From assembly GCA_038049695.1 (NCBI GenBank), contig CP142453.1, positions 3,936,501-4,000,500 of the forward strand: DNA of 64,000 bases, written 5' to 3'. This document shows positions 46,480 to 59,269 of the stretch, in pieces. A program made the translations under genes and the position numbers. The first letter of the stretch is position 1. Every line of letters starts with the position of its first letter. The DNA is from Cinnamomum chago (taxonomy: Eukaryota > Streptophyta > Magnoliopsida > Laurales > Lauraceae). Under the pieces are notes generated by a model. It searched no databases. It worked only from the letters and a program-made list of their open reading frames with translations, and was not told the DNA's origin.

Positions 46480-49400
46480 ATGGAGTTCGTTTTCTTTTGC
46501 ACTAGATTTAGTGTCCTTGTTCTCCTTCTAACAGTTTCCTCTCCCTGCAAGTTCATTCAAAGCCCAATGGATTTTGGGCCTTTGAAATTGCTTCAGTCCA
46601 CCACCTCAGCATCTCTTGATTTTGGAAGGATTTTCTTCAATTCCCCTTCTGCAGTTCTTAGGCCTCAATCCCCCAGAGAAATCTCTCAGCTCCTAAACTT
46701 CCTTCAAACTTCTTCCTTAAGCAAAGTTACTGTTGCTGCCAGAGGAGCTGGACACTCCATCCATGGTCAAGCTCAAGCCCTCAATGGCATTGTTGTTGAG
46801 ATGGATTCTCTTCCTACTTCCATAAAAATCCACAAGAAAGGAGATGGGGAGTCTGGATTCTCATATGCAGATGTAAGTGGGGGGACTCTTTGGGTTGAAC
46901 TCTTGATGGAGAGCTTGAAAGAGGACCTTGCTCCAAGATCATGGACCGATTACCTATATTTAACCATTGGTGGGACACTCTCCAATGCTGGAATCAGTGG
47001 ACAGACTTTCAAATATGGTCCTCAGATCAGTAATGTCCTTCAATTAGACGTCATAACAGGTAGGGACATGCAATTGCCTCTCTCCACCTTCCTTTCTGGT
47101 TCATTTTGGATATCTTGGTACATACATGGGTTACTTGTATATGCTTTTATTGGATGGATTCATGGGTGGGTTTTTGTAGGAAAAGGAGAGCTTGTGACCT
47201 GTTCGCCCACCCAAAGCTCAGAGCTCTTTTATGCAGTTTTAGGTGGTCTTGGTCAGTTTGGTATAATAATGAGTGCTAGGATCCTGCTCCAAGATGCTCC
47301 ACAGAGGGTAGACCTCTTTTTTCTTAATGCATAGTATATTTCAAATTTTCAGTTTCTAGTTTGATTAATATATATATATATATATATATATATGCATCTT
47401 TTGTACGTTTCTTATCCTTTTGTTCAGTTGAGTGGCTTTTACTCTTCCTTTCTAATCTCAGGAATGTAATTTTCACATCTTAGGTGAGATGGGTCAGAGC
47501 CTTCTATGATGATTTTCAGAAATTCATCAAGGACCAAGAGCTGCTGATTTCAATGGCAGACATGGTGGACTACGTTGAAGGGTTCATGGTACTGAATGAG
47601 CAATCTCTACATAGCTCCTCCACTGCATTCCCTTCCCAACTGGGTTTCATACAACAATTACAGTCAGGCAGTTCAGATGTTTACTACTGCATTGAATTTG
47701 CAGTTCACTATTCTTCTGAAAAGGAATCCAATGTAGATCATGTAACTTACTTTCCATCATCTTACATTCCTGTCCACTTGCATGGTTTATTTAAGCACTG
47801 TTTACTTCTACCCACTAAAATTTACGCACCTACTCTCACGAGGGTAATTTGGAGACAAGAATTACCTAATTACCCATGTGATCAAATAACCCATTTGGGT
47901 CAGTCCATATGATTCTGGCCGTTCAACCTTTTTCTTGTCCTTCTTTCCCCATTAGGTTTTGATGACTAATAGATTTTGAATCTTTTCAGGTGCTTGAGGA
48001 GATATCAAAGAAATTGAACTTCATGCCCAACTTTATTTACAGTGTTCAAGTCTCATACTTGGATTTCCTTAATAGAGTTAGAGCGGAAGAGATGAGTTTA
48101 AGGAGAAGAGGGTTATGGGATGTCTCCCATCCATGGCTAAACATGTTTGTACCAAGGTCAGGAATCATTCAATTCAGAGATCTGCTGTTGGAGAACATCT
48201 CTCCTAGTACATTTGAGGGTCCAATACTCATATATCCAATCCTCAGAGACAAGTAAGTACCCGTATCTTTCCACTTAATATTAGGGCATGTTTGTGTAGT
48301 GGCTGCATAAATCAAAGTCCGAAGTCACGTGGAAATATTTTCTCCTATCCTTGCCCATAGGAAACACTTTGCAGAATTGTTACACTGCTTTTTATGCCTT
48401 TTCTTGTGGAAAAGAGCACACCAAAAGAAATAAGTTTTTTTTGCTTAAAAACATCCCACTTTTCCTCTCTGTTTCTATGAAAAAACGGTTACACAAATAT
48501 ACCCTTAGCATTTAATAATTAAGAGACTACTCGTCCCTTAGCTTCATCTTCTTCTTTTTTCTTCTGATTGGCCTTCCATGTTATATTAAACCTTACTTCC
48601 CCCATGGGTTTCAATTAACAGTTGGATTTAGAAGAGTTTCTCGTCCCTATCATATTAAATTTTCGCAATTAACCATTCCTACCAAAACCTCGAGACATTA
48701 GTATTTTCAATACTCCTTTTAGAGTGGAGCCCACTCCTCAACAAGTTTATGGTCATTAGAGTGGAGCCCACTTCTTCATTTTGGGCCTTTTGGCTCATTT
48801 GACGTGGAAAGTAGGGCCCATGGTTTAAGGGCCAGGATCTCTCTCTCCGTTTTGACTGACGATGACAAATCAGGTCACTTTCATTTCATTCTTTAAACAA
48901 AGGTAAGCCTTTGCCAAAGTCCTAATGCTTGCAATCTCGGTTTAAAAGTAAAATTTGGCTGTCTTGCTTTCTTCCCACACCTTTTCTGTTCTTCTAAAAG
49001 GACAGCACAGATACGATTTATGTGGTGTCTGCTCTCTGCAAAACCAAATTCCTAAGTTGTTTTGTTCTGTCTTTCTCTATGTATGTGGTGTCTTTTTCTT
49101 TAATAAATCATACCTTCCCACAAAATGCACAAGTGGCCCAACTTTTCATAAATCTTAAACGCCACAATTAACATCAAATGGAATTTTAGATCAATGTTGT
49201 GGGTCTAACTGGTACATTGATCACATATCTTATACATTATGAGCTTCATATATACCATGTAATACATATGATCAATCCAACTATATATAGATTTCATACG
49301 CATGAATTTAGTGGACGGGCTACACTTTAAGCGGTGTTGGGCCCTTCCAAGATACATGTTACAGCTATTTTGATGTTACTGTGAACAGAATGTAGGGCTC

Positions 49401-49974
49401 ATTTGGATCTCCATAAACTAAAGTGCTGGTAATTTGCTTTATAACATGTCTAAATGTCACTTCATATATGTGAACTGATCACAGCCTATTCTCATAGTAG
49501 AATCATTTTCAATACAACCCATTTTCTGAATAGAAACATGAGCAACCTTGGAATGATGTCAAATGGGCCCTAAATTGCTTTAATGTTAGTTTTTCTCATT
49601 TTCTGATGTATTCATGCAGGTGGAATTCGAATACGTCGGCCGTCCTGCCTAAGTCAAGCCCAGCAGGAGAAAATGTCCTCTACATAGTGGGGATGCTCCA
49701 ATCCGCCAATCCAAACACTTGTTCCTCAAAATGCCTCCAAGGACTGCTGCAAAAAAACCGCCGTGTGGTGGAGGGCGCGACCCACCCGCAAATTGGTGCG
49801 AAGCAATACCTGCCACACTACACCCAGGAAGCCCAATGGAGGGACCATTTTGGTAGCAGATGGGACCGATTTTTGGTGCGGAAATCTGAGTTCGATCCAC
49901 TCAGCATCCTCGCACCCGGTCAGGCCATCTTCAACAGGAAATACCAAGATTCAGTAAACAATTATGTGATCTGA
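46480..49974 (+). CDS. CKX: Cytokinin dehydrogenase (cytokinin oxidase)
   Basis: Five exons: 46480-47059, 47180-47307, 47484-47741, 47990-48252 and 49620-49974, all with GT-AG introns and consistent phase, giving 527 residues, normal for the family. It oxidatively cleaves the side chain of isoprenoid cytokinins using FAD. Residues 1-22 are a hydrophobic secretion signal. The FAD domain has VAARGAGHSIHGQAQA, with His92 as the expected covalent FAD site, then YADVSGGTLW, SWTDYLYLTIGGTLSNAGIS and ELFYAVLGGLGQFGII. The C-terminal substrate domain has VDYVEGFMVLNEQ, HPWLNMFVPRS, GPILIYP, KQYLPHYT, HFGSRWDRF and FDPLSILAPGQAIF. All are canonical and the frame is open, so this looks functional. The last intron is long (1.37 kb); intron 2 has a TA microsatellite. 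The paralogue number cannot be fixed by eye. Confidence 0.95.
47370..47393 (+). repeat. (TA)n microsatellite in CKX intron 2
   Basis: About 12 TA units between exon 2 and exon 3. Confidence 0.85.
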
Positions 49975-49979
49975 TTAGT

Positions 49980-52735
49980 CTTGGCCCTTCATGTTGGGTC
50001 TCAATCTTGAGAAAAATACTCAAATTTGAAGAAAACCAAGTAGTCAGGTTTGGAACAGCGCTCATTATGTCCGAGAGTATAATATATAGAATATGTGATG
50101 GTAACTAGTGAATGGTTCAACATTTTTGCCTTTGATTCAATGGACAACTTGGTCTTTCATGCATAGTGATCTACTGAACTCTATTTTTGGCTTTAGATGA
50201 GTGTTATAAAAGCCCTCTAGATCAGATATCTAACTAACAACATCCTATGGAAGTGATGGCCTTTTTTATCTTTTCAAATGGCTAGATCTAATTGGATCTC
50301 AAAGCCCAGTGCAATCCACAAACTCAGCACCACGCGCAACTTTATAAATGAGCCAAAAGCCTGGTGAGGAGCATGGCAATGGGTTAGATTAAACAAGTGA
50401 CCTCCCCTTACCCGCAACTATTAGAAGCGGAGTTCTTTTTTTCGAGTTTGGGCCTTTTGGCTCTTTTGTCTCACTTATAGTTATTTTAGATATTTTCTAA
50501 TTAGTTCTAACATACATATCCTTTACTTCAATGGGCAAAGGAGGACAGGAAAATTTTGAACCAAGGGTTTGTAAGTTTAAATCCTCCATATGATGGGAAA
50601 GTATTTATTTAATTATAATATTTTAGATCTGATTTATATCAATTCGAGAGCAGATTTAGTATCACAAATTATAAATTTCATGACATATTATGTCAAGTAA
50701 GGCTAGACAGGTGTCCATTTTGACTGAAGCGGTCTAGCGTCGAGGATCAACTTGTCTTTTTCTTCAAGATTTTGTAGGAGGATTTTAACCAATAGGATCT
50801 GAGAGCAGCTCTTCTCTTCCTTACTTAGGGCAGAGGGCAGAGGGCTTTAGTTGTCCAATTCCCCATCTTAGCCATGCCTGACCTCCTAGTTTGGCCCCTA
50901 CCTATGCCTTGACTGAATGTTAAAAATAGTGATCTCTTGCATGGAGGCCCTGGGTTTGGACTTTGAGCCCTTTTTCTTCCAACCAACAACCTTTTTTTTT
51001 TTTTTCCTAAATATCACCTACCAAAATTTCCTCATACTGCAAGAATGACTTGTGTTAAAACCAATTTTTGCCCATGATTTCAGGATGAGTCTCCTTATAT
51101 GAAAGATGAAGACATTTTCATGAAAGAAGTTCCCTTGACCATCCGCAAGATGAAATCCATTATATCACCTATTCTTCATGATGTATAAAAAAGAGATTAT
51201 ATATATAATTATGGGCCACCCTCTCATGAGCACTCCTCCTGGGGCTCACCAAGGTCCATTCCAATCATGAAGGAGATGAGGGATTGAAAGATTTGATTTG
51301 AGGTATACAAAATATCAATCACATTAGATCATTGTAACCCTTCTATCTATGGTCCTCAAGTTAATGGTTTTAAAGGGCATCTTTTTTAATCTAATAAAGA
51401 TTTAAAAATTAGATGAGTGCCAAATTTGGACTTGAGGCAATTCATTGGAGAAAGTGAATATAAGGGGAGTGTTTGCAGGATTGTCGCCATCTACATCAGT
51501 GGTATAATAACAATCGCAATTTTAATGGAGCTACATACAGCGGTAATCTTGCAAACGGGACTTTTTATTTATTTATTATCTCACTTTCTCCCCCAGGTCT
51601 GATCTAGTGATCCGGGTCAGGTCCTCGGGTTGGGTCCTCAGACTTTTGGTGTTATATGTATCATAGGATATTTAGTGATAAGAAAACGGGCGAGGGAAAA
51701 TAAATGTTGGCCTTTTATTGACATGGTAACATAAATGAGTTTTCCTCCCTCTCTAGTCTAGTTGGTATAGGAGACACAAAAGAGATTGGAGTTCTCATGG
51801 TCTACAACCAGTGGGTCTAACATGGGTCAACTTGCATTAAGTGGATTGTGAGCTGACCCTTCTAAAATTTAGGCTGAATCTAGTTGAAGGAAATTGGGTT
51901 TTGTCCTTCTAGGATTTGAGTCTACTTTAGTTTACCCGGAAACCCAACACAAGCCACCCAAGTGGCACCCCTAGTTTTTGGTATCTACATTGCAAAATTA
52001 TATATCTTTAAGAAGTGGTGCCAAACAAGCCCTTATGTGACCTCAAATCCCACCAATTGTTAAGGTAGGCCAAACCATGACATGTTATTATATATTCTCC
52101 ACATAAGGAAGCCCAGATGGGACAAAAAGACACCCAATCCATAAAGTAAGCCCAGCCAAAGCCTTGAAAACAGATTTAAATCCCCACCCATGTAGTAAAA
52201 AGAGGCTCGCTTATTATACTAAACCCAACTGTTGGTTAAACCCCCAACAAGTTTGAAAAAAAGTAACACACCTGCCGTCCATGAAACGTTTCATTGGCTA
52301 CATGACTTACATCTCTTCTTCAGGAAACACTATATGAAATGAATTTTGCTCTTCTTCAAATAAATACTCAACTTTTGAGGAACATACTTTCATATTCATC
52401 AACGCCTGCATTTCCTTTGTCCTATCATCTATGCCAAGGTGCATGCTTTCCCTGCTCCTCTCCCCTCTCCAATTTCCAATTTCCAATTTCCAGACCTTAG
52501 GCTCTCAGTACGTTTCTAAAACTCCCGATCTCAATTTCAAATTTTGCTATTATTACCTTAGAATAGATCTGCCTTTCCACTTCTCCCTCTCGAACAACGC
52601 ATAGCCACTAGCTGCCTTGTCTTTATAGGTGAAACTTTTGTTCTAGAAATTTTAAATGGATTGAATAAATCTAATAACCTTTTCATTAATCAATAATTAA
52701 TTTGAATATTAACTTGTAATAATTATTCGATTTTC
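49980..52735. other. Intergenic, no gene seen
   Basis: AT-rich. A weak SINE-like patch (about 50520-50630) has a B-box-like stretch but no clear borders. Confidence 0.4.
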
Positions 52736-52744
52736 ATGAGTTAA

Positions 52745-52773
52745 CCTGTGCATGGCACGGGATCGAACGCTAG
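52745..52773 (+). mobile_element. Helitron-like 3' end (plus strand)
   Basis: A hairpin (CCTGTGC..GCACGGG, 52745-52761) is followed by CTAG at 52770-52773 and a host T, as at 17649. The body would lie to the left; its 5' end was not found. Confidence 0.55.
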
Positions 52774-53423
52774 TCTTTCTTAAAAGAAGAGACTAAACTC
52801 AGCCACCGGTCTTTGTTAAAAGAAGAAATCATTGTTTGGTTGTTATTCGGTGCACACGAGGCTAAACACAACCCTTGATGCAGGGCCCACTAAGGGATGC
52901 GACTGGATGGGGAAATCTTAATCTAGTTGGGACCTACTCGTTACAAAAAACGGCCCCCATGTAATCATCCTAATCCCTTTTATCAATGGCTAATAAGTTT
53001 CAGCCTTTAAAAAAAAAAATGAACTCGTCGATCAAATGGTGCAGACCATTAAGATTGTTGTAAAAAACGGTATTGGCCTAATTCAGGGGTGTACTCTATG
53101 TGTTGTACATTCAGATTAGTCATTCACTAGGCCCCACTATGATTAAGTGTGCGTGCTGTGCAAAAAGAAAATGCTCAGGGTAAGTGCCCCACATCCCCAT
53201 AAGTAAAAAAAAATGGGAAAAATAGCATTGGAAACGGAGTGGGATCAGTCTGCAGGTTTTCCGCCTATCTAAGCAGCAGTAAAGCTGCATTTGCAACTTT
53301 TCCTCCCCTCTAAGTGAAGGAAAATTTGCTTTTGCAACTTTACCGCCGTTTTAAGTAGCGATAAAGATGCACATTTTCATTTTTTTTCGCCTCTAGGCCT
53401 AGGTTGAATCTTTTGCAGGGCCT

Positions 53424-54330
53424 ATATGAAAAATGCAAGATTTCTATTTAAATCCACTGTAAGGCCCATTTAGGTCATCATTTAATGAGTATTTGTGGAT
53501 TTAAATTGCTTAGAATTATACTTAGTTTCATGATTTCATGTATTTTGGGTTATTTTTGGAGCCTAAGATTAGCTTTTTGGTCAAGATAAGTAAAGATTCA
53601 TCACATTGCATGACATTTGTGAAATTAGATTTTTTTTTTCATCTCATTCATCGCCCAAAATTACTTTTTGGCTTCATCAATGCATACTTGCTATTTTTGG
53701 CACTATGTGCTATTTTTGAAAAGTTTGTCATTTCGGTATATCATTAGGCATGTAGGGTCTCATGCATTATTCATGTTTATTTTCTTAAATGTGATTAATC
53801 TTAAATTTATTTCTTTCAATTTATAGGTGAAATCAACAACATAGGACCCACATTGATGAAATTTGAGAAGAGAAGTCAAAGAAAGTAAACTAAGCAAGCA
53901 AAGAAAGAGTCAAAGTATGCCTTTGACGTCCAACATGGGTCCCAAACACCCATTGTACATCTTGACTTAGAAGCTTCCATTTGTGCACAATTATTTCCGA
54001 ATTTTTCAGGGGCAGAATGGCCATAACTCTCGTACCGAGTGTCAGATCAGCGCAATCTACCACCGTTTGAAAAATCTTTTTAAGTAGATTTTCATGGAAT
54101 CCAAGATTTCATCTATCGGAGTGTCGGATCAGAATGGCCATAACTCTCGTACCAAGTGTCGGATCAGCGCTATCTACCACCGTTTAAAAGATCTTTTCAA
54201 GTAGATTTTCATAGAGTCCAAGATTTCGTCAATCGAGCTGAAATTTGGGAGATATTACCTGGAAGAGTTGGCTGCTACAATTTTAGGCAGGAATTGAAGC
54301 AAATTTTGGACATCCATCAAACACACAAAT
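53424..54330 (+). mobile_element. Diverged Gypsy-type LTR fragment related to 7387-9942
   Basis: It shares GGGTCTCATGCAT.., the block AAATTTGAGA..GTCAA, the block CCAACATGGGTCCC, GTGCACAATTATTTCCGA and GGCCATAACTCT with the solo LTR nested in the hAT, in the same order. It contains its own 117-bp internal duplication (from 54015 and 54132). Borders and duplication were not found, so it is a fragment of an older copy. Confidence 0.75.
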
Positions 54331-54339
54331 GATGGCTTG

Positions 54340-55480
54340 AGACAACTGGTTGTGTATGAGGTGGCCTATATTCTACAATTGGGGTCCATTGACAACCCTT
54401 GGACTCAAGTAGTGTATTTACACTTGGACCAGACACAAAGGTCTAACGTATTGTGTCCAACCTTAAGTCCAATGAACTCAATTAGACCTGACTTTCATTC
54501 CGAGCCTGACTCAAATGCTCATTGTGCCGCACGCGGAAACAGCTCAATGGCACAATGCCTATCTCACCGGAATCTTCAACCATGTTTTGTCATATGCACT
54601 TTTTTTTTTTTGCTAGTAGTTTTGTCAGATGTCTTGATCTTTTAATTTTTTCACTAAAATTTAGTCATGGTTGAAGGTCTACATGGCAACCCTCTTTATA
54701 CACAATATGGGAGTGCTTTGGTGTACATGCAAGGAATGAAAAGGTATGTGGTGGTATGGTATTAGTTTTGAAATTTCACGGAAATGATGCTCGTATAAAG
54801 TTTTTCAAGCCTGTTTGATAATCTCACTAGTAAAGTGAATGGTCAAATTAAGAGGCAATGAAAGAAGAGGAGTTGAATAAAAAAGTGATGGCCTTTACAG
54901 TAAAATGAAAATGTATGGTGTTTTTTTTTTTTTTTCTTTCAGAGAAGGAGATGACCTTTGTCATGTAGTAGCATGGGAAAGTACTTTTGACTTTTTTTTA
55001 TATAAAAAGTGGAAGTAATTTTTGAATTATGGTACTTTTTTTTTTTTGGACCCATTTTCTTTTATTGTCTCTTGAGATGATTCTTCATCTTACATTACTA
55101 GTAAAGTGAAGTGAATTTACCAAACACACATACAATATAAAATATTTAAGATTGAGTTGGCCTTAAGGTCATTGAGGATTGTTAGGTCAAGCTTAAGCTT
55201 AGTTCAACTCAACGTCTCAACTTTATTTCTACTCTAGCCTGAGTTCAAGCTCAAGCTCAATTTATGTATGTTTGGCTCCGCTCAGTTTGGCTTTTTTTAG
55301 TGGTCAAGAGCAAGCTCAAGCTATGTAAAGCATGGCTCCTTTGCATCCCTAAATAAGACTAGGGCTCGGCCAGCCCTAGCCTCATCAAGCCTGGGTTGAA
55401 TGTGCTGGACTTGGCTCTACATAAAATCGCTAACTGACCTGAAAAATTCGACACAATTGATGTAATATGTATGTATTGCA
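54340..55480. other. Intergenic, no gene seen
   Basis: The 102-codon frame at 54337-54645 has no recognised motifs. Sequence at about 55190-55340 is rich in AGCTCAAGCTCAAGC-type words, as in decayed hAT MITEs, but no ends were found. Confidence 0.4.
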
Positions 55481-55495
55481 AATGTGGTGGGCCTT

Positions 55496-55594
55496 AGTAC
55501 CTGACCCGTGGCTCAGCTAGTTAGGAAAATGAATGTGTGTGATTTAGAGTTTCAAATGTAGCAAAAAAAAAAAAAAAAACCTGGAAAGAAAGAA
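55496..55594 (+). mobile_element. Short tRNA-derived SINE with 15-bp target duplication
   Basis: CCGTGGCTCAGCTAGTTAGG (A-box-like) and AGAGTTTCAAATGT (B-box-like) precede a run of about 17 A. AATGTGGTGGGCCTT (55481-55495) and AATGTGGTGGGCTTT (55595-55609) flank it. Confidence 0.65.
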
Positions 55595-56265
55595 AATGTG
55601 GTGGGCTTTGGCCTGACTCTCAGACCCATAACTTGGATTTGAATTTTAGACCTGATAACTAAAGGCCCATATGTGTATTTGTATAAGTTTATCAACCCAG
55701 TGGTTCTAATTTCCTGGGCCCATCCTAATATGTGCTTTGCCTTGGGTGCGCCTATCTGGAACGCATCTAATTCATGTTTTAGGCCACTAAAGTTTTAGGC
55801 CAAAGCATGGGATACATCCTTTGTTCAAGCCCAACGCGAATGCGTTCCTTTCATTCCCCTCCCATGATTATCATGCATCTAAGTGAGCTCCATATCCAAG
55901 ATAAACCCAATTTTGATATGAACAGTGCAGATTGGATGGTTGTCTTATATGTGTTTGCGGATCAGTTTCTGTCCCCCACTTTCTCATAATAGCTAAATGA
56001 GCTTTGATTCCATCTCTCTCACAGTCACTGCCCCTTGTTTACCACCAAATCAATTTGACACACATATGAACAATTTTCACCATTGGATAACCCACAAAAC
56101 TATTTGCTCCTTGATGTTGGGGAAAATGTTTTTAGATCTAAGTTTAATGAGTCCCTCTTTAAATATAGTCGTTCTTGATTTCCCATGTCTCACCTCCTCC
56201 TCAAAGGTGAGACAACTCTTTCTTAGACTATGATCTTGACAAACTTAATCTTCGAGCTGAGTAAC

Positions 56266-56490
56266 TCCAAGGGGTTGGCCGAGTGGTCAGGACCACGGTT
56301 CCTCCATCTTCCGGTGCTATAGGTCTTGGTATCGACTTCCGATTCCCCCCTCTTCAGAAACCGAAGGTTGAGTTTACTTGTGTTATTACTTAGGGGCCAC
56401 ACAAGGGTTTTACCCGACTTCTCCTTGGGCTCGGAGGGAATAGTCCAGCCCAAAAAGTTGGGAACTTCCGTTATAAAAAAAAAAAAGAAA
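56266..56490 (+). mobile_element. tRNA-derived SINE, near full length
   Basis: GGTTGGCCGAGTGGTCAGG fits an A box and GGTATCGACTTCC a B box. The body ends CCGTTATA plus an A-rich tail. The 3' half matches the copy at 15744-15866, so this is a family in this genome. Confidence 0.75.
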
Positions 56491-56499
56491 AGAGCTAGC

Positions 56500-57540
56500 T
56501 CAGACCAATTTGTATGGGCCAAATCTTGTATGAATAAAGTACATTAAAAACAAGATATAAGAAGCAGTTTCGTTTTAAATTATGTAAGAAGAACAAGAAA
56601 AGCTGTAGGGTGGCAACTGGCAACTGGCCCTCTGGGAGTAATCAAATCAACCCCACCTGTTTTGTTTGGGATGAATCCTACCCATATTATATCAAATCGA
56701 ATAAAATCACCTAACTTTCTATGAATGATGAAAGATGATTACATTAAGTCCACAGCACATGTACCAACTCACATACTCATATTCTTCTATTACTACTAAC
56801 AAAGGCCCGTGCCAAACATAAATATATATATATATATATTTTTAAATACTATTAAGAGAGAAATAAATAAAAAAAGGTACAAATATATTTTTTTATCATT
56901 CTTAAAATCTAACCTATGTTCAAAATATAAAGAAGAACAAATGAAAGTAGGCTTACAAAATGTGACGACATGCATGTTGAATTTATAGGCATAAACTTAT
57001 AAACGTATAAATGATATATTTAAATGTTCAGTTGTACATTGCTCGCATGATTTTAAATTCTTACTGCTTTTACTTTTTTTTCAAAATTTTGATATATAGC
57101 AAAATGATAGATCGATCTTTTTCCAGTAGTAACAAAAATATAGCATTATTTATAAGATTTTTTAATCAATATTATGATTTATTATTTGAAGTTCGGAATT
57201 GAATGGATATACCCCATCGTAAATACATTTGTTCTCCTAATGGTTTAAATTTCGGCCGTGCAAGCTTAATGTGTCAATGACCATGTCTGTTTGCTTTTCT
57301 TATTTTGAGGGATAGAGTAGAGCTTAAGTTTGGTCAACCCTTATATAATACTATCCAATTTGGAAAGCAATATTCTTGAACATCTTATTGTGTTACTCTA
57401 TTGTTTTTGAATAATTACACATGTGATTTTGAAAGAGAAAAAAAAGACTAAATAGTGAAGAGGCCGTGTGTACATGTTCATCCCTCCTATGGTTTCAGAA
57501 GCCCACCTTCTTATTCTACAATACTTTGGTGATCTCTTTC
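56500..57540. other. AT-rich intergenic stretch
   Basis: No gene is seen. At 56795-56813 there is a single arm of a Helitron-like end (AGGCCCGTGCC) without a full hairpin, and a TA microsatellite at about 56822-56840. Confidence 0.4.
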
Positions 57541-57544
57541 AACT

Positions 57545-57790
57545 TCTTTTTTTTTTTTTTTTTTTTTTTTGCTAAAAATAAAAGAAGGATTACAAGCTGC
57601 AGAGGGAACATTAGGGACAATAGAGACGCAATGAAACATGAAAATGGAGAAAGACGGTCACATAGAACAGTAAAAGGTAAAGGAAACAACAATAACATCA
57701 AAACCAGCAGCTTCATATGAAAAGATGGAGGGTTATTGCCGAAGGCTGCATCCTTATACTTGTACCAAAAGCCGCCCGGCCACAACGTGT
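57545..57790 (-). mobile_element. Possible poly(A)-tailed retroposon, minus strand
   Basis: A T run of about 25 (57547-57571) read on the minus strand is a poly(A) tail following CTGCAGCTTGTAATCCTTC. An 89-codon minus-strand frame upstream (57785-57516) has no firm domain. A LINE 3' end is the best guess. Confidence 0.3.
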
Positions 57791-57887
57791 GATCGATCCT
57801 AATTCCCCTTTTATTGTGTAGATGAAGAAGAAATAGTCGAAAATGATGGTTTTGAAAAGAAAATTAAGCATGATAAAAAAATTATTT

Positions 57888-58165
57888 GTAAGAAGTTTAT
57901 AAGAGATATTTTTTTTGTCCCTAATTTATAGGGGATTTGAAGAGGAAACATTATATGGAAGAGGGAACGTGCATGTGGAGTTAAGACATTCAATCCCTAA
58001 TTTATAGAAGATTATTGGTAAGAAGTTAATAGGAGATTTTTTTGTGTCCCTAATTTATAGGGTATTTGTTACACCCCAAACCGATTTGGGACCGGGATGT
58101 GATAGTATTTGAAGAGGAAACGTTAATTTTGATTAGGATTTGAAGAGGGACATGCTTGTGGAGTT
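57888..58165 (+). repeat. 130-bp tandem duplication carrying a 38-bp LTR-like insert
   Basis: GTAAGAAGTT..CCCTAATTTATAGGG..ATTTGAAGAGGAAAC begins at 57888 and again at 58018. Only the second copy carries an insert at 58067-58104. Confidence 0.75.
58067..58104 (+). mobile_element. Minute LTR-retrotransposon relic (38 bp)
   Basis: The segment opens TGTTACACCCCAAACCG and closes GGGATGTGATA, flanked by GTATT (58062-58066 and 58105-58109), while the unfilled site survives in the neighbouring tandem copy. TGTTACACCCC is a common start of plant Gypsy-type LTRs. It is a broken fossil. Confidence 0.5.
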
Positions 58166-58456
58166 AAGTTAAGAAGTTACTGAAGTGAAAAGAAATAAAT
58201 GCTTGATGAGTTACAACATTGAAGAAACTTTTAGAGGGAGGAGTGTGTAAATTGTTTAAAGGGGTCAAAATAAAATTGGAATGGTCAAAATAAAATTGGT
58301 CGCAATCTTTGATTTCTACAATTAGAAACAGTGGGTTTCATATATAATATAATAATGGCACAAAACCAGGCCACTCCAACCATGCCTTCTCTTTTAATTG
58401 AAAGGCCAAAAGGAAAAATGACAGTCAGCCAAAGCATTGTCTTTCCAACTCTAAAG

Positions 58457-58849
58457 TAAGGATGTAAATGGGTGCTCAATTCTTTGATTAGCCGAAAGTT
58501 CTGATCCGTTAAAAACCGAATCTTGATATTTATTTAGGCTCTGATCAGTCAATAGGTCTTGGTCCGGTTCCACATTGGTTCAGACCCATGGACCTCGAGA
58601 CCGATATATTACCTCAATTTTTGAAAATGTCTCGTAAAAATCATGTTGTTTTAATATCATTCTCTGCTTAGACCTGGACCAGAATCCAGACTCGTCCAAT
58701 ATATGGTTCTGGTTTCGGTTCTAGAGCCAAGAAATCAGTAAGAAATCAATTCCGAGTCAGAATTTGGTTCCCCCTTCCCTTTAACGGTTCCGGTTTCAGT
58801 TCCAATTCCACCATGGATACGGACGGAAACCGATCCATTTACAACCCTA
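58457..58849. mobile_element. hAT-type MITE, 393 bp, with 8-bp target duplication
   Basis: TAAGGATGTAAATGG at the left and the inverted CCATTTACAACCCTA at the right form the terminal repeats. CTCTAAAG flanks both sides (58449-58456 and 58850-58857). There is no coding. The interior has repeated GGTTCCGGTTTC-like words. Confidence 0.88.
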
Positions 58850-59269
58850 CTCTAAAGTAGGCAATCTAACTCTTAACAATCAGAAAAAAGAAAAAAAGAA
58901 AAAATGGTTTGTGCACCTCCTAACGTGTAAAAGACTTAACAGCATGGTTAACATGATTATTTATTTATTGGATGCAATAGGTCCACCGATCCCACCTATC
59001 AGGTGAATTGGTATTTGGTGCTCACTGCAGATCGACAATGATCCAATCATTTTTCTCTTCGAATAGAATCCTGACTAGAAGAATTGCAGTACAATATCAC
59101 CAAGGGCTGTTCGTCTACTTAGAATACATACCAATTCATAGTCAGAAGAGCTAATCTTTAAAAAGTATTTTTCCTCGTTTTTGCAAGTTAAGTCTCCGCT
59201 ACTGGGGATTGATCGCAAACTAGGGGAACTCCACTACCACGGATACACTTTGTGAGGTTCTGGTAGCTT

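Noticed and set aside
49649-49947. Minus-strand frames of 83 and 73 codons
   Set aside because: Shadows of the last exon of the cytokinin dehydrogenase gene on the other strand.
56795-56813. Another Helitron 3' end
   Set aside because: Only one hairpin arm is present and the terminal tetranucleotide does not fit CTRR.
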